A stretch of 64,000 bases of DNA from Gammaproteobacteria bacterium (GTDB lineage Bacteria; Pseudomonadota; Gammaproteobacteria; Steroidobacterales; GCA-2729495). How positions within the stretch are numbered: position 1 is the stretch's first letter; the number at the start of each line of letters is the position of its first letter. Positions 7,483 to 16,162 of the stretch are shown here, piece by piece. Under the pieces are notes generated by a model. It had not been told where the DNA came from, searched no databases, and was given only the letters and a program-made list of their open reading frames with translations. Position numbers and translations under genes: made by a program. Location of the stretch: the NCBI GenBank assembly GCA_021773815.1, contig JAJFJS010000051.1, forward strand, positions 1 through 64,000, read 5' to 3'.

Positions 7483-9303
7483 ATGCAACCGACGGATATT
7501 AACAATCCGGCCTATTTTCATAAGGTCGTGGACTGTCAGAAAGGTTGTCCGGCACATACCGATGTTCCCGGCTACATTCGCCTGATCGCGCAGGGGCGCT
7601 TTACCGACGCCTACCTGCTCAATCGGAGTACCAACGTATTTCCGGGCATTCTCGGCCGCGTCTGTGACCGCCCGTGTGAGCCGGCCTGCCGCCGCGGGCG
7701 CATCGACGAAAAGCCGGTCGCGATCTGCCGGCTCAAGCGGGTCGCCGCGGATTTGAGCGGCGATGTTGCCGATCGGCTGCCGAAGGCTCCCGATCAGAAG
7801 AACGGCAAGCGAGTGGCGATGGTCGGCGCCGGTTGCGCATCGCTGGCGGTGGCCAACGACCTGATGCCGCTCGGCTACGAGGTCGTGATCTACGAAGCGC
7901 AGGATACCCCCGGCGGCCTGATGCGCATGAATATTCCTTCCTTTCGGCTGCCCGGCGAAGTGCTCGACGAAGAAATTGCCATGATCGTCGACATGGGCGT
8001 CGATCTGCGCCTCGGCACGAAGGTCGAGAGCATGCAGTCGCTGCTCGACGAGGGCTACGATGCGGTTTTCATCGGCAGCGGCGCACCGAAGGGCAAGAAC
8101 CTGGATATCCCGGGTCGCTACGACGATCCCGACCGGATCCATATCGGTATCGACTGGCTCGAGTCGATCGCCTTCGATCACACCGACAGCATCGGCGAGA
8201 ATGTGTTGATCATCGGTGTCGGCAACACGGCGATGGACTGTTGCCGCAGCTCATTGCGGCTCGGCGCCAAGAGTGTCAAGGTCATGGCCCGCAAGCCACG
8301 GAGTTTCTTCAAGGCTTCGGAATGGGAGCTCGAGGATGCCGAGGAAGAAAACGTCGAGATTATCGTCAACCATTCGCCGAAGAATTTTGTCATCGAGGGC
8401 GGCAAGCTCGTCGGCATGACGTTCGAGCTCATGGAATATGATCTCGATGACGACGGGCGCATCCGCGATCAGCGGGTGACCGGCGAAACTGTAATCCCTT
8501 GCGACGATGTCGTCCTCGCGATCGGTCAGGACAATGCCTTTCCGTGGATCGAGCGCGATATCGGCATCGAGTTCGACAAGTGGGATGTGCCGGTCGTCGA
8601 CCCGGTAACCTACGAGTCCGACCGCAAGGGCGTCTTTTTCGGCGGCGATGCGGCGTTCGGGCCGAAGAACATCATCTGGGCGGTCGAGCACGGTCACCAG
8701 GCCGCGATCTCGATTCACAAGCATTGTCACGGTGAGGACGTCGCCGACCGGCTGGCCGACGGCATGCACCTGTCGAGCGTCAAGATGGGCATCCACGAGT
8801 GGGCGTACAGCAACTATTTCGATGCCGCCGAGCGCCGGCTCGTGCCGCACCTGAGCCTCAAGGAACGCTTCAAGCGGCTCGATCTGGAGGTCGAACTCGG
8901 CTTCGATGCCGAAGTGGCCGCGACGGAAGTCGAGCGCTGCCTCAATTGCGACATCCAGACGGTGTTTACCGCGAGCCTGTGCATCGAATGTGATGCCTGT
9001 ATCGATGTCTGCCCCGTGAAATGCCTGACGATGACCGCCAACGGCGATGAGGCCGATCTGCGGACGCGGCTGACCGCCCCGGCCGAGAATCCCGAGCAGG
9101 ATTTATACGTATCCGAATCCCTTCCGCAAACGGCTAGAGTCATGGTCAAGGACGAGGACGTGTGCGTGCATTGCGGCCTCTGTGCGGAGCGCTGCCCGAC
9201 GGCGGCGTGGGACATGCAGAAGTTTACGCTGGCGGTACCGTATGCCATCGACGAGAAGACGCCGCCGGACCCGGCACAGATTGCCAAGAAATGGGGAACC
9301 TGA
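7483..9303 (+). CDS. FAD/NAD(P)-binding Fe-S oxidoreductase subunit (GltD-like with C-terminal 2[4Fe-4S] ferredoxin domain)
   Basis: A 606-residue protein. Residues 15-90 form the cysteine-rich helical Fe-S domain seen in glutamate synthase small subunits (CQKGCPAH, CDRPCEPACRRG). A Rossmann FAD site follows (GAGCASLAVAN, near 113), then an NAD(P) site (GVGNTAMDCC, near 247). The C-terminus has two ferredoxin motifs, CIECDACIDVCPVKC and CVHCGLCAERCP. The architecture suggests electron transfer between NAD(P)H and a ferredoxin-type chain. It directly precedes the two oxidoreductase subunits (91-bp gap), so I infer that it is the electron-transfer module of that complex. The ATG at 7483 was chosen because conserved sequence starts immediately after it, although no clear ribosome site is present. 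Confidence 0.85.
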   Translation: MQPTDINNPAYFHKVVDCQKGCPAHTDVPGYIRLIAQGRFTDAYLLNRSTNVFPGILGRVCDRPCEPACRRGRIDEKPVAICRLKRVAADLSGDVADRLPKAPDQKNGKRVAMVGAGCASLAVANDLMPLGYEVVIYEAQDTPGGLMRMNIPSFRLPGEVLDEEIAMIVDMGVDLRLGTKVESMQSLLDEGYDAVFIGSGAPKGKNLDIPGRYDDPDRIHIGIDWLESIAFDHTDSIGENVLIIGVGNTAMDCCRSSLRLGAKSVKVMARKPRSFFKASEWELEDAEEENVEIIVNHSPKNFVIEGGKLVGMTFELMEYDLDDDGRIRDQRVTGETVIPCDDVVLAIGQDNAFPWIERDIGIEFDKWDVPVVDPVTYESDRKGVFFGGDAAFGPKNIIWAVEHGHQAAISIHKHCHGEDVADRLADGMHLSSVKMGIHEWAYSNYFDAAERRLVPHLSLKERFKRLDLEVELGFDAEVAATEVERCLNCDIQTVFTASLCIECDACIDVCPVKCLTMTANGDEADLRTRLTAPAENPEQDLYVSESLPQTARVMVKDEDVCVHCGLCAERCPTAAWDMQKFTLAVPYAIDEKTPPDPAQIAKKWGT

Positions 9304-9394
9304 ATCCGAGTCGAGCCGCTCCGGCAGTAATGAACCCTTCGGTTTATCCGCACTGCCGATTCCATTCGACGTCATCCGGTAAACCGAGACAACT

Positions 9395-11254
9395 ATGAGC
9401 TCTGGCATGAGTACGGGACCAAGAAATAACGATTTCACGATTCGCATCGCGAACGTAAACGGCACCGGTTCGGCCAGTGCGAATACGTTGCTGATGAAAT
9501 CATTCTTCCGGATGGGTATCCCGGTCGTCGGCAAGAACTACTTCCCGTCGAATATCCAGGGTCTGCCGACGTGGTACGAGATCCGGGTCAGCGGCGACGG
9601 GTACATGGCTCGCGCGGGACGCGTCGACATCATGCTCGCGATGAATGCCGAGACCTACCAGAAGGATCTGGCGGATGTCGCGCCCGGCGGCTACCTGATC
9701 TACGACTCGACCTGGCCGCGCCGCACGCTGCTGAACCGTGAAGACGTCACGATCATCGGCATCCCGCTCGCGCGCATGTGCAACGAGCGGTTTTCGACGG
9801 CCCGTGCCCGCGTCCTGATGAAGAATGTCGCTTATGTTGGCGCCGTTGCGGCGCTGCTCGACATAGATATGGAGGTCATCGCGGCGTCGCTGGACAAGAC
9901 GTTCGCGAAAAAGGCCGATCTGCTTGCAGATAACCATGTCGCGATCCGGCTCGGCTACGACTATGCGCAGGCGAATTTCGCTTGCCCGCTGCCGTATACG
10001 GCCCAGCGCATCGACAAGACCAGCCAGCACATCATGATCGACGGCAACACGGCAGCGGCGCTCGGCGCCGTGTACGCCGGAGCGACGGTAGGCGCCTGGT
10101 ATCCGATCACGCCGTCGACGTCGGTCATGGATGCGTTCGCCAGTTTCTGCCAGCGGTACCGGGTCGACGAGAAGACCGGCCGGCGCAACTATTGCATCAT
10201 CCAGGCCGAGGACGAGCTGTCGGCGATGGGCATGGTGCTCGGCGCCGGCTGGAACGGCGCACGCGCGTTTACGCCGACGAGCGGCCCGGGCATCTCGCTG
10301 ATGAGCGAATTGCTCGGCTACGGCTATTTTGCCGAGATTCCGGCGGTTCTGATCAACGTACAGCGTTGCGGCCCGTCGACCGGCATGCCGACACGTACGC
10401 AGCAGGCCGACATACTGGCCTGCGCCTTTGCGTCGCACGGCGACACGCGGCATGTCCTGCTATTCCCGTCGAGTCCGGAAGAATGCTTCTACTTCGGCGC
10501 GACGGCGTTTGATCTGGCCGAGCGGCTGCAGACGCCGGTCATCATGCTGACCGATCTCGATATCGGCATGAACGACTGGATGGTTCCGGAACTCAATTGG
10601 GACGATGCCTATCGGCCGGATCGCGGCAAGGTCCTCGACGCCGCGGCACTCGACAAGATGAAGTCGTTTCACCGCTACCTCGATGTCGACGCCGACGCGA
10701 TCCCGTACCGAACGTTTCCCGGTGAGCACCCGAAGGGCGCTTACTTTACGCGTGGATCCGGACACAACATGTACGGCGCCTATACTGAGGATTCAAACGA
10801 GTACCAGGAGGTCGTCGACCGACTGCGCCGCAAGTGGGAGACTGCCAAGTCCTACGTGCCCGGGCCGGCCATCTGGTACAGCGACAAGATTCGTACCGCC
10901 ATTATTTCCATCGGCAGCTGTGACGGCGCCGTCATCGAGGCGCGTGACCGCTTGCTCGAGTCGGGTATCGGCATCAACTACATGCGTGTCAAGGCATTCC
11001 CGTTCGACGAGCAGGTCGAACAGTTTATCGAGGCGCACGACCGTATCTATGTCGTCGAGCAGAACCGCGATGCTCAGCTGCGCAGCCTGCTGATTCTCGA
11101 AACGGATACCGATCCCGCCAAGCTGCTGCCGCTGCTGTTTTATGACGGGCTGCCGATCAATGCGCAGGGAGTTATCGAATCGATCCGCCAGGATCAGGCC
11201 AAAGGTAAAGCCAAAGGCAAAGCCAAGGGCAAGGACAAGGGTGTAGCAGCGTGA
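9395..11254 (+). CDS. korA: 2-oxoacid:acceptor oxidoreductase, fused gamma-alpha subunit
   Basis: A 619-residue protein with an N-terminal gamma domain (about 15-190, NGTGSASANTLL onward) fused to the pyrimidine-binding alpha domain (from about 205, AALGAVYAGATVGAWYPITPST) and a C-terminal transketolase-like domain. This fused form is typical of 2-oxoglutarate or branched-chain 2-oxoacid:ferredoxin oxidoreductases, which oxidatively decarboxylate 2-oxoacids to acyl-CoA. The exact 2-oxoacid is not determined by the sequence. The extreme C-terminus is a lysine-glycine-alanine repeat (KGKAKGKAKGKDKG) encoded by a short tandem DNA repeat. It overlaps the beta subunit by 4 bp (GTGA), which indicates translational coupling. 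Confidence 0.88.
   Translation: MSSGMSTGPRNNDFTIRIANVNGTGSASANTLLMKSFFRMGIPVVGKNYFPSNIQGLPTWYEIRVSGDGYMARAGRVDIMLAMNAETYQKDLADVAPGGYLIYDSTWPRRTLLNREDVTIIGIPLARMCNERFSTARARVLMKNVAYVGAVAALLDIDMEVIAASLDKTFAKKADLLADNHVAIRLGYDYAQANFACPLPYTAQRIDKTSQHIMIDGNTAAALGAVYAGATVGAWYPITPSTSVMDAFASFCQRYRVDEKTGRRNYCIIQAEDELSAMGMVLGAGWNGARAFTPTSGPGISLMSELLGYGYFAEIPAVLINVQRCGPSTGMPTRTQQADILACAFASHGDTRHVLLFPSSPEECFYFGATAFDLAERLQTPVIMLTDLDIGMNDWMVPELNWDDAYRPDRGKVLDAAALDKMKSFHRYLDVDADAIPYRTFPGEHPKGAYFTRGSGHNMYGAYTEDSNEYQEVVDRLRRKWETAKSYVPGPAIWYSDKIRTAIISIGSCDGAVIEARDRLLESGIGINYMRVKAFPFDEQVEQFIEAHDRIYVVEQNRDAQLRSLLILETDTDPAKLLPLLFYDGLPINAQGVIESIRQDQAKGKAKGKAKGKDKGVAA
11205..11241 (+). repeat. 12-bp tandem repeat encoding a Lys-Gly tail
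   Basis: Three imperfect copies of a GCCAAAGGCAAA-like unit encode the KAKGKAKGKDKG tail of the alpha subunit. Such a repeat can gain or lose units by slippage without shifting the frame. Confidence 0.6.
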
Positions 11255-12306
11255 GTTTTATAACCAAACCAGCCGCCGTTCATCCGCGGAGCCCGAAGAA
11301 TGAGCTCGGCCTCACGATACGCGATTACGAGGGCGGCATGTCCACGCTGTGCGCCGGCTGCGGTCACGATTCGGTGACCGGCGCCATCGTGCAGAGCGTC
11401 TTCGAGCTCAGTATTCCGCCGCACCGGATGGCGAAACTCAGCGGCATCGGCTGTTCGTCGAAGACGCCGGCGTATTTCGTTCGCCAGTCGCACGGCTTCA
11501 ACACGGTGCATGGTCGCATGCCGTCCGTGGCCACGGGCGCGAACGCGGCGAACAGCGACCTGTGGTACATCGGCGTGTCCGGCGACGGCGACACGCTGTC
11601 GATCGGCCTCGGCCAGTTCTGTCACGCGATCCGCCGCAATCTGAACATGCTGTATATCATCGAGAATAACGGCGTGTACGGTTTGACGAAGGGTCAGTTC
11701 TCGGCCTCGGCGGATCTCGGCAGCAAGGCCAAGAAGGGCGCCGAGAACCAGCAGCCGCCCATTGACCCCTGCAGAACGGCTATTTCGATGGGCGCCGGCT
11801 TCGTTGCCCGCAGTTTTTCGGGCGACAAGCAGCAACTCGTGCCGTTGATCAAGGCCGGGTTGAGCCACAAGGGTTTTGCGGTGATCGATGTTATCTCGCC
11901 GTGCGTGACGTTTAATGATCACGAAGGCTCGACGAAAAGCTACGAATACACGCGCCAGCATTTCCACCCGGCGCTGCACGCCGACTACGTCCGGCCGTCC
12001 GAGGAAATTCGTACCCAGTACAACGAAGGCGAGGCGATGCCCGTTACGTTGCACGACGGCAGCAAGATCGTGTTGCGCAAGGTTGCCGGCGAATACGATC
12101 CGACGGACCGCGCCTCCGTTTACAGTCACCTGGAGCGATCCCAGCAGGCCGGCGAGATCGTTACCGGCTTGTTGTATTACAACGACGGGCTCAAGGAAAT
12201 GCATGACGTGACTAACGTCGTCGACCAGCCGTTGTCGACCATCGATCATTCCGTCCTGTGTCCGGGTAACGACGCGCTGCAGGCGCTGCAAAACGTCTGG
12301 CGTTAA
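11251..12306 (+). CDS. korB: 2-oxoacid:acceptor oxidoreductase beta subunit (thiamine diphosphate binding)
   Basis: A 351-residue beta subunit. CAGCGHDSV near residue 33 and the thiamine-diphosphate/Mg motif GDGDTLSIG (near 111) with the following IIENNGVYGLTKGQ are clear family signatures. It pairs with the fused gamma-alpha subunit to form the catalytic unit. Its GTG start overlaps the upstream stop, so the two are translationally coupled. No C-terminal ferredoxin domain is present, consistent with the Fe-S clusters being supplied by the first gene of the operon. Confidence 0.9.
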   Translation: MSFITKPAAVHPRSPKNELGLTIRDYEGGMSTLCAGCGHDSVTGAIVQSVFELSIPPHRMAKLSGIGCSSKTPAYFVRQSHGFNTVHGRMPSVATGANAANSDLWYIGVSGDGDTLSIGLGQFCHAIRRNLNMLYIIENNGVYGLTKGQFSASADLGSKAKKGAENQQPPIDPCRTAISMGAGFVARSFSGDKQQLVPLIKAGLSHKGFAVIDVISPCVTFNDHEGSTKSYEYTRQHFHPALHADYVRPSEEIRTQYNEGEAMPVTLHDGSKIVLRKVAGEYDPTDRASVYSHLERSQQAGEIVTGLLYYNDGLKEMHDVTNVVDQPLSTIDHSVLCPGNDALQALQNVWR

Positions 12307-12358
12307 CGCGTCCGGCCCGCTTGCCGAAATCCCGCAGACCGGTGTCCCCGGAATTCGT

Positions 12359-12376
12359 CTGTCCCCTTAATTCCCC
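12359..12376. repeat. Short copy of the CTGTCCCCTTAATTCC repeat
   Basis: CTGTCCCCTTAATTCCCC lies 54 bp after the korB stop. It is the inverted form of the GAATTAAGGGGACAG repeats found after the next gene (13356-13504), so the dienelactone hydrolase gene is bracketed by inverted copies. Confidence 0.6.
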
Positions 12377-12475
12377 TTGGTGCTGCCTGCACCGCGTTCG
12401 GTCGATTCGTTCCCATCGTTCCTCCTGATTCCGTACACTGCTCCGGTAAGCTGAACGTTCAGCGGGGAGATCGTG

Positions 12476-13357
12476 ATGTCAAAATTTCTCAGCCTGACTT
12501 TGTGTTGCATGGCATCGGCCATGGTCAGTGCCATGGCCGGTGCCGGCGACGACGTCGCCGCCACGGCGACCGCCCACGCACATGATCAACCCGTCGCAAC
12601 GCCCGCGGCGACCGAGGCGCCGCGACAGCCAGTGGATGGTGCGGAGGTGGTCTACGGCCGCATCGGTAAGGTCGATCTGCGCGGATTCCTGGTCCGGCCG
12701 GCAACCGGTGCGACCGGTGCGCCGGGCCTGATCGTCATCCATGAGTGGTGGGGCCTGAATGACAATATTCGTCGGGTAGCCGAGCGCCTGGCCGGGGAAG
12801 GCTATGCAGTGCTGGCCGTCGATCTCTATGACGGGCGCTCGGCCTCGATCCCGAAGGAGGCCATCGGCCTGATGAACGCGTTGATGGCCGATACCGACCG
12901 AGCGGACGAGAATCTGCGTCAGGCCTACGATTACCTTGCAGACCGACTCGATGCACCGCGCGTCGGGTCGATCGGCTGGTGTCTTGGCGGGCGCTGGTCG
13001 CTGCGGACGGCCGTGCTGCTGCCGGAGCGGCTGGATGCGGCGGTCATGTATTACGGGACGGTGACGACTGATGAGGCCGACCTTGCGCCCCTGTCGGTGC
13101 CGGTGCTCGGAAATTTTGCCGAGAATGACCCGATTGTTCCGCTCGCATCGGTCGAACGGTTTGCCGCGGCGATGCGCCGGCTCGGCAAACCGGCGGATAT
13201 CAAGGTATATGCCGGCGCTAAGCACGCCTTCGCCAATCCGTCCGGGCTGGCATACGACGCGGCGGCGGCTGACGATGCCTGGCGGCGATCAACGCAGTTC
13301 CTGCGCCACCATCTTCGGCCGCTGAGCCCGGACGATCAGGGGACGGGCGGCAGTTGA
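12476..13357 (+). CDS. Dienelactone hydrolase family protein, exported
   Basis: A 293-residue alpha/beta hydrolase with a signal-like start (hydrophobic residues 3-24) and an alanine-rich spacer before the domain begins near residue 60. HEWWG precedes the nucleophile elbow GWCLGG (cysteine nucleophile). NDPIVP supplies the aspartate and KHAFANPSG the histidine, so the Cys-Asp-His triad is complete. Family members hydrolyse dienelactones or related cyclic esters; the natural substrate here is unknown. The ATG at 12476 is preceded by GGGGAG at 6-bp spacing, and a GTG three bases earlier is an alternative. The gene is flanked on both sides by inverted copies of a REP-like repeat. Confidence 0.88.
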   Translation: MSKFLSLTLCCMASAMVSAMAGAGDDVAATATAHAHDQPVATPAATEAPRQPVDGAEVVYGRIGKVDLRGFLVRPATGATGAPGLIVIHEWWGLNDNIRRVAERLAGEGYAVLAVDLYDGRSASIPKEAIGLMNALMADTDRADENLRQAYDYLADRLDAPRVGSIGWCLGGRWSLRTAVLLPERLDAAVMYYGTVTTDEADLAPLSVPVLGNFAENDPIVPLASVERFAAAMRRLGKPADIKVYAGAKHAFANPSGLAYDAAAADDAWRRSTQFLRHHLRPLSPDDQGTGGS

Positions 13358-13504
13358 ATTAAGGGGACTGAATTAAGGGGGACAGTTCACTTATCTCCTC
13401 AGCCGATGGGGAATTAAGGGGACAGTTTACTTATCTCCAGAAGCACTCACTGAGAATACGACTGTATCGCTTGAGGAGATAAGTGAACTGTCCCCTTAAT
13501 TCCC
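13356..13504. repeat. REP-like cluster: two direct copies, one partial and one inverted copy of GAATTAAGGGGACAGTTCACTT
   Basis: A partial copy (13356-13369) is followed by direct copies at 13370-13399 and 13411-13439 and an inverted copy at 13473-13504 that extends through GGAGATAAGTGAACTGTCCCC. The inverted copy can pair with either direct copy to form a stem of more than 25 bp. This is the layout of RAYT-mobilised palindromic elements. The first copy overlaps the stop codon region of the dienelactone hydrolase gene. Confidence 0.75.
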
Positions 13505-13592
13505 TTTCCCTTAATCCACTGGTTCTGCCAGCGCGCGGCCAAATGGCTGGCCGGCGGTCACTGGATTACTGCCTGATGGAATCGGCTTGCGG

Positions 13593-13650
13593 AAAAAAAT
13601 AGGGGACCGGCATGTGCCGGCGCCTGGCGGCGCCGGTCATGCCGGTCCCC
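13593..13650 (-). terminator. Strong Rho-independent terminator on the minus strand
   Basis: Perfect 13-bp outer arms (13602-13614 and 13638-13650) enclose an 8-bp inner stem (13617-13624 and 13629-13636). On the minus strand the stem is followed at once by seven consecutive T residues (plus-strand A at 13593-13599). It would end transcripts of the small gene at 13803-14114 or of the candidate small RNA described next. Confidence 0.8.
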
Positions 13651-13745
13651 ATACGATACGGGGCCTCAAGGGGGGAGGGGCCCCGTTTTCGTTGCAGGGC
13701 CCTTAAGGGGGAGGCCCTGCGGTTCGATGACGGCGGGCGTCATCT
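13593..13745 (-). ncRNA. Candidate small RNA or 3'UTR RNA with three C-rich hairpin loops
   Basis: Reading the minus strand, three hairpins come in a row before the strong terminator. The first has arms 13738-13744/13726-13732 and loop CCCGC. The second has arms 13713-13720/13694-13701 and loop TCCCCCTTAAG. The third has arms 13679-13686/13658-13665 and loop CCTCCCCCCTTGA. Stems are 7-8 bp and perfect. C-rich loops that pair with G-rich ribosome sites are a hallmark of some trans-acting bacterial RNAs, for example Xanthomonas sX13. No good promoter is visible just upstream, so it may be processed from the mRNA of the 13803-14114 gene. The 5' end shown is a guess. Confidence 0.45.
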
Positions 13746-13802
13746 GTTCCGGGTCGCGTTACGCTGGAGGATTAAGTGCGCAACGCCTGCCGGTTGCGGC
13801 CG

Positions 13803-14114
13803 TTAGCCGCGTTTGCTCGTGCCGCCGTTGGCGGCCAGGCGATAGGCCTGACTCGGTTGGTTCAGCTTGACGCCGAGGTCGGTGCCGACGCTGATCCGGG
13901 TCTGCCAGACGGCGATTTGCGTGCGGGCACGCATCTCGTCCTGAATGCTCGCCGTAAAATCGGTAACGGCCGGCCTTTTTGCCGTGATCACGATCGTCGT
14001 GATGTTCTCTGCCTGCCCAACCGATGCGCAGCCGGCGCCCAGCGCCAGCGAAAGCAATACGGTGGGCAAACGCGCAGGCCGCCTGTTGCGGCTGTAGTTT
14101 CTGCTGTTCGTCAT
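13803..14114 (-). CDS. Small exported protein of unknown function (possible lipoprotein)
   Basis: A 103-residue protein from the ATG at 14114, which has AGGTGAGG just upstream. A basic start and hydrophobic stretch (LPTVLLSLALGAG, about 16-28) end in a cysteine (GAGCASVG), suggesting a lipoprotein or a cleaved signal peptide. After it comes TTIVITAKRP. The short segment and overall size vaguely resemble UrcA-type exported proteins, but I cannot place it in a family. It is divergent from the sigma54 activator gene. An in-frame upstream extension to 14213 has no support. Confidence 0.6.
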   Translation of the reverse strand: MTNSRNYSRNRRPARLPTVLLSLALGAGCASVGQAENITTIVITAKRPAVTDFTASIQDEMRARTQIAVWQTRISVGTDLGVKLNQPSQAYRLAANGGTSKRG

Positions 14115-14264
14115 TGCCTCACCTGTCCTGTCTGTGTGCATCCTGCGAATGAACTGCGCGGGTCGCGCGGTCGGTTCGCAGGTGCCTGTGCCCGTTACTA
14201 TTGCAGGAAACATGCCAACTTTTAGAATCTTTATAAAACAATGAGTTATCTCTATCTACTTGAT

Positions 14265-14276
14265 ACGGAATTCCGT
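14265..14276. promoter_or_regulatory. Perfect 12-bp palindrome ACGGAATTCCGT in the divergent gap
   Basis: The palindrome lies in an AT-rich stretch 54 bp before the ATG of the sigma54 activator and 151 bp before the small exported protein gene on the other strand. It could be an operator, but only its position and symmetry support this. Confidence 0.3.
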
Positions 14277-14329
14277 GATTTACGAAAATTCGCGATATTT
14301 TTTCCCGGAAAACCGTGTATTATCCGCGC

Positions 14330-16162
14330 ATGCCCAACCGCGATCGCTATCAATGGTTGTTTCACGAATTGCCCGTCATTGCGGCGCTGATGGATATCGA
14401 GGGCCGCTTCGTCGACGTCAGCGATGAGTGGGTTCGGCGGCTGGGCTACAGCCGCGAAGACATGGCGGGTCGCCGGCCCGAGATGGTGGCGACGCCGCAA
14501 TGTGCCCGGGTGATCGTCGAGGAACACCTGCCGACGTTTCGGCGCAAGGGCCGGCTCGATCGCGTGCCGGTCGAGTTCGTGGCCAAGGGCGGCGAACAAA
14601 TCACGCTGCTCGCGACCACGGTGGCCGAGTGTGATGACGACGGCAAGTTCGTTCATTCGCTGTCGGTGTTCACCGAACTGTCCGACCATGCGCGGCTCGA
14701 GCGGCGCTACCGGGACCTGTATCAATCCACGCCGGCGATGTTGCATACCGTCGATGCCGACGGCTGTATCACGGCCGTCAGCGATCACTGGCTCGACAAG
14801 CTCGGTTATCGGCGCGAGGAGGTCATTGGCCGCAGCATCCTCGGGTTTCTCAGCGACGAGGCCCGCGAACCTTTGCTCGACGGCAAGGTCCGCGCGGTCA
14901 TCCGGGCCGGCAACCGGAAGAACGTGCCGCGCCAGATGCTGACCAAGCACGGCGAACTGATCGACGTCGTCATGTCGTCGCGCGCGGAACGCGACCACCT
15001 GACCGGTGAGGACACGCTGTTCGTCGCGAGCAAGGACGTGACCGATCGCAATCGTGCCGAGGCAAAATTGCGTGAGGCCTATGGCGAGATCGAGCGGCTC
15101 AAAGACGAACTGGAACGCGAGCGCGATTATCTGCGCGAGGAAGTCAGCGTCTCGATGAATCTCGGCCAGATCGTCGGGCAGAGTCCCGCGCTGCGAGCCA
15201 TGACCGCACGTATCGAGGCCGTTGCCGATACGCCGGCCAGCGTGCTGATTATCGGTGAAACCGGTTCGGGCAAGGAACTCGTCGCGCGCGCCATCCATGC
15301 CCGCAGCGGTCGCAGCGACAAGCCACTCGTCAAGGTCAATTGCGCATCGATCCCGGATGAATTGTTCGAGAGCGAGTTTTTCGGTCACGTGCGCGGCGCA
15401 TTCACCGGTGCGCACCAGGACCGCATCGGCCGTTTCCAGCTTGCCGATGGCGGCACGCTGTTCCTGGACGAGGTCGGCGAGATTCCGCTTGCATTGCAGG
15501 GCAAGCTGTTACGCGTGCTGCAGGAAAAAGAATTCGAGCGTGTTGGCGAAGACCGGTCTCGCAGTGTCGACGTGCGGGTGATCGCGGCGACCAACAAGGA
15601 CCTGGAGAAGGCTGTCGAGGCCGGTGAATTCCGTGAAGACCTGTACTACCGGCTCGGCGTCTTTCCCGTCCATGTCCCGCCGCTGCGCGAGCGCAGCGGT
15701 GACGTCGCGATGATCGCCGTGCACGTGCTTGCGCAGGTTTGCCGCGATTTTGGTCGCGAGACCCTGACGCTGACGCAGTCGCAGGTCGATGCCTTGCAGG
15801 CCTATAACTGGCCCGGCAACGTGCGCGAACTGAAAAACGTTATCGAACGTGCCGTGATTCTGTCGGATGGCCGTCATCTGCGGCTGGACCTGTCGATGCC
15901 CGAGGCGCAGCTGCACCCGCCGGGCGGCGGTGACCCGTCGACAGTACCCGGTGCCGAGCCGGAGTTCGTCACCGATGAGGAGATGCGTGAACGCACCCGG
16001 CAAAACCTGATCGCGGCCCTCGATGTGTGCGGCTGGCGCGTATCGGGCGCCAACGGCGCCGCGCGTGCCCTCGGGCTCAAGCCGAGCACTCTGACGGACC
16101 GCATGCGGGCGATGGATATCGAGCGGCCGGCGCGCCGCCGCCGATCGCGTGGCGCATCGTGA
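14330..16162 (+). CDS. Sigma54-dependent transcriptional activator with two PAS domains
   Basis: A 610-residue regulator. Two PAS sensory domains occupy about residues 8-115 and 125-245, a coiled linker follows, then the AAA+ domain (Walker A GETGSGKE, the sigma54-contact loop GAFTGA, Walker B LFLDEVGE), and a Fis-type helix-turn-helix at the end ([13 protein letters not shown]). It should activate transcription by RNA polymerase with sigma54 in response to a PAS-sensed signal that is not identifiable from sequence. There is no receiver domain, so it is not a two-component regulator. The ATG at 14330 is preferred over an upstream GTG (14315). Its stop overlaps the GTG of the next gene (GTGA). 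Confidence 0.9.
   Translation: MPNRDRYQWLFHELPVIAALMDIEGRFVDVSDEWVRRLGYSREDMAGRRPEMVATPQCARVIVEEHLPTFRRKGRLDRVPVEFVAKGGEQITLLATTVAECDDDGKFVHSLSVFTELSDHARLERRYRDLYQSTPAMLHTVDADGCITAVSDHWLDKLGYRREEVIGRSILGFLSDEAREPLLDGKVRAVIRAGNRKNVPRQMLTKHGELIDVVMSSRAERDHLTGEDTLFVASKDVTDRNRAEAKLREAYGEIERLKDELERERDYLREEVSVSMNLGQIVGQSPALRAMTARIEAVADTPASVLIIGETGSGKELVARAIHARSGRSDKPLVKVNCASIPDELFESEFFGHVRGAFTGAHQDRIGRFQLADGGTLFLDEVGEIPLALQGKLLRVLQEKEFERVGEDRSRSVDVRVIAATNKDLEKAVEAGEFREDLYYRLGVFPVHVPPLRERSGDVAMIAVHVLAQVCRDFGRETLTLTQSQVDALQAYNWPGNVRELKNVIERAVILSDGRHLRLDLSMPEAQLHPPGGGDPSTVPGAEPEFVTDEEMRERTRQNLIAALDVCGWRVSGANGAARALGLKPSTLTDRMRAMDIERPARRRRSRGAS

Noticed and set aside
13602-13650. The long hairpin as part of a CRISPR or phage attachment site
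   Set aside because: It occurs once, has no spacers, and is best explained as an intrinsic terminator on the minus strand.
13612-13806. A 64-codon plus-strand frame over the hairpin cluster
   Set aside because: It runs through the terminator and hairpins, has no ribosome site and no domain.
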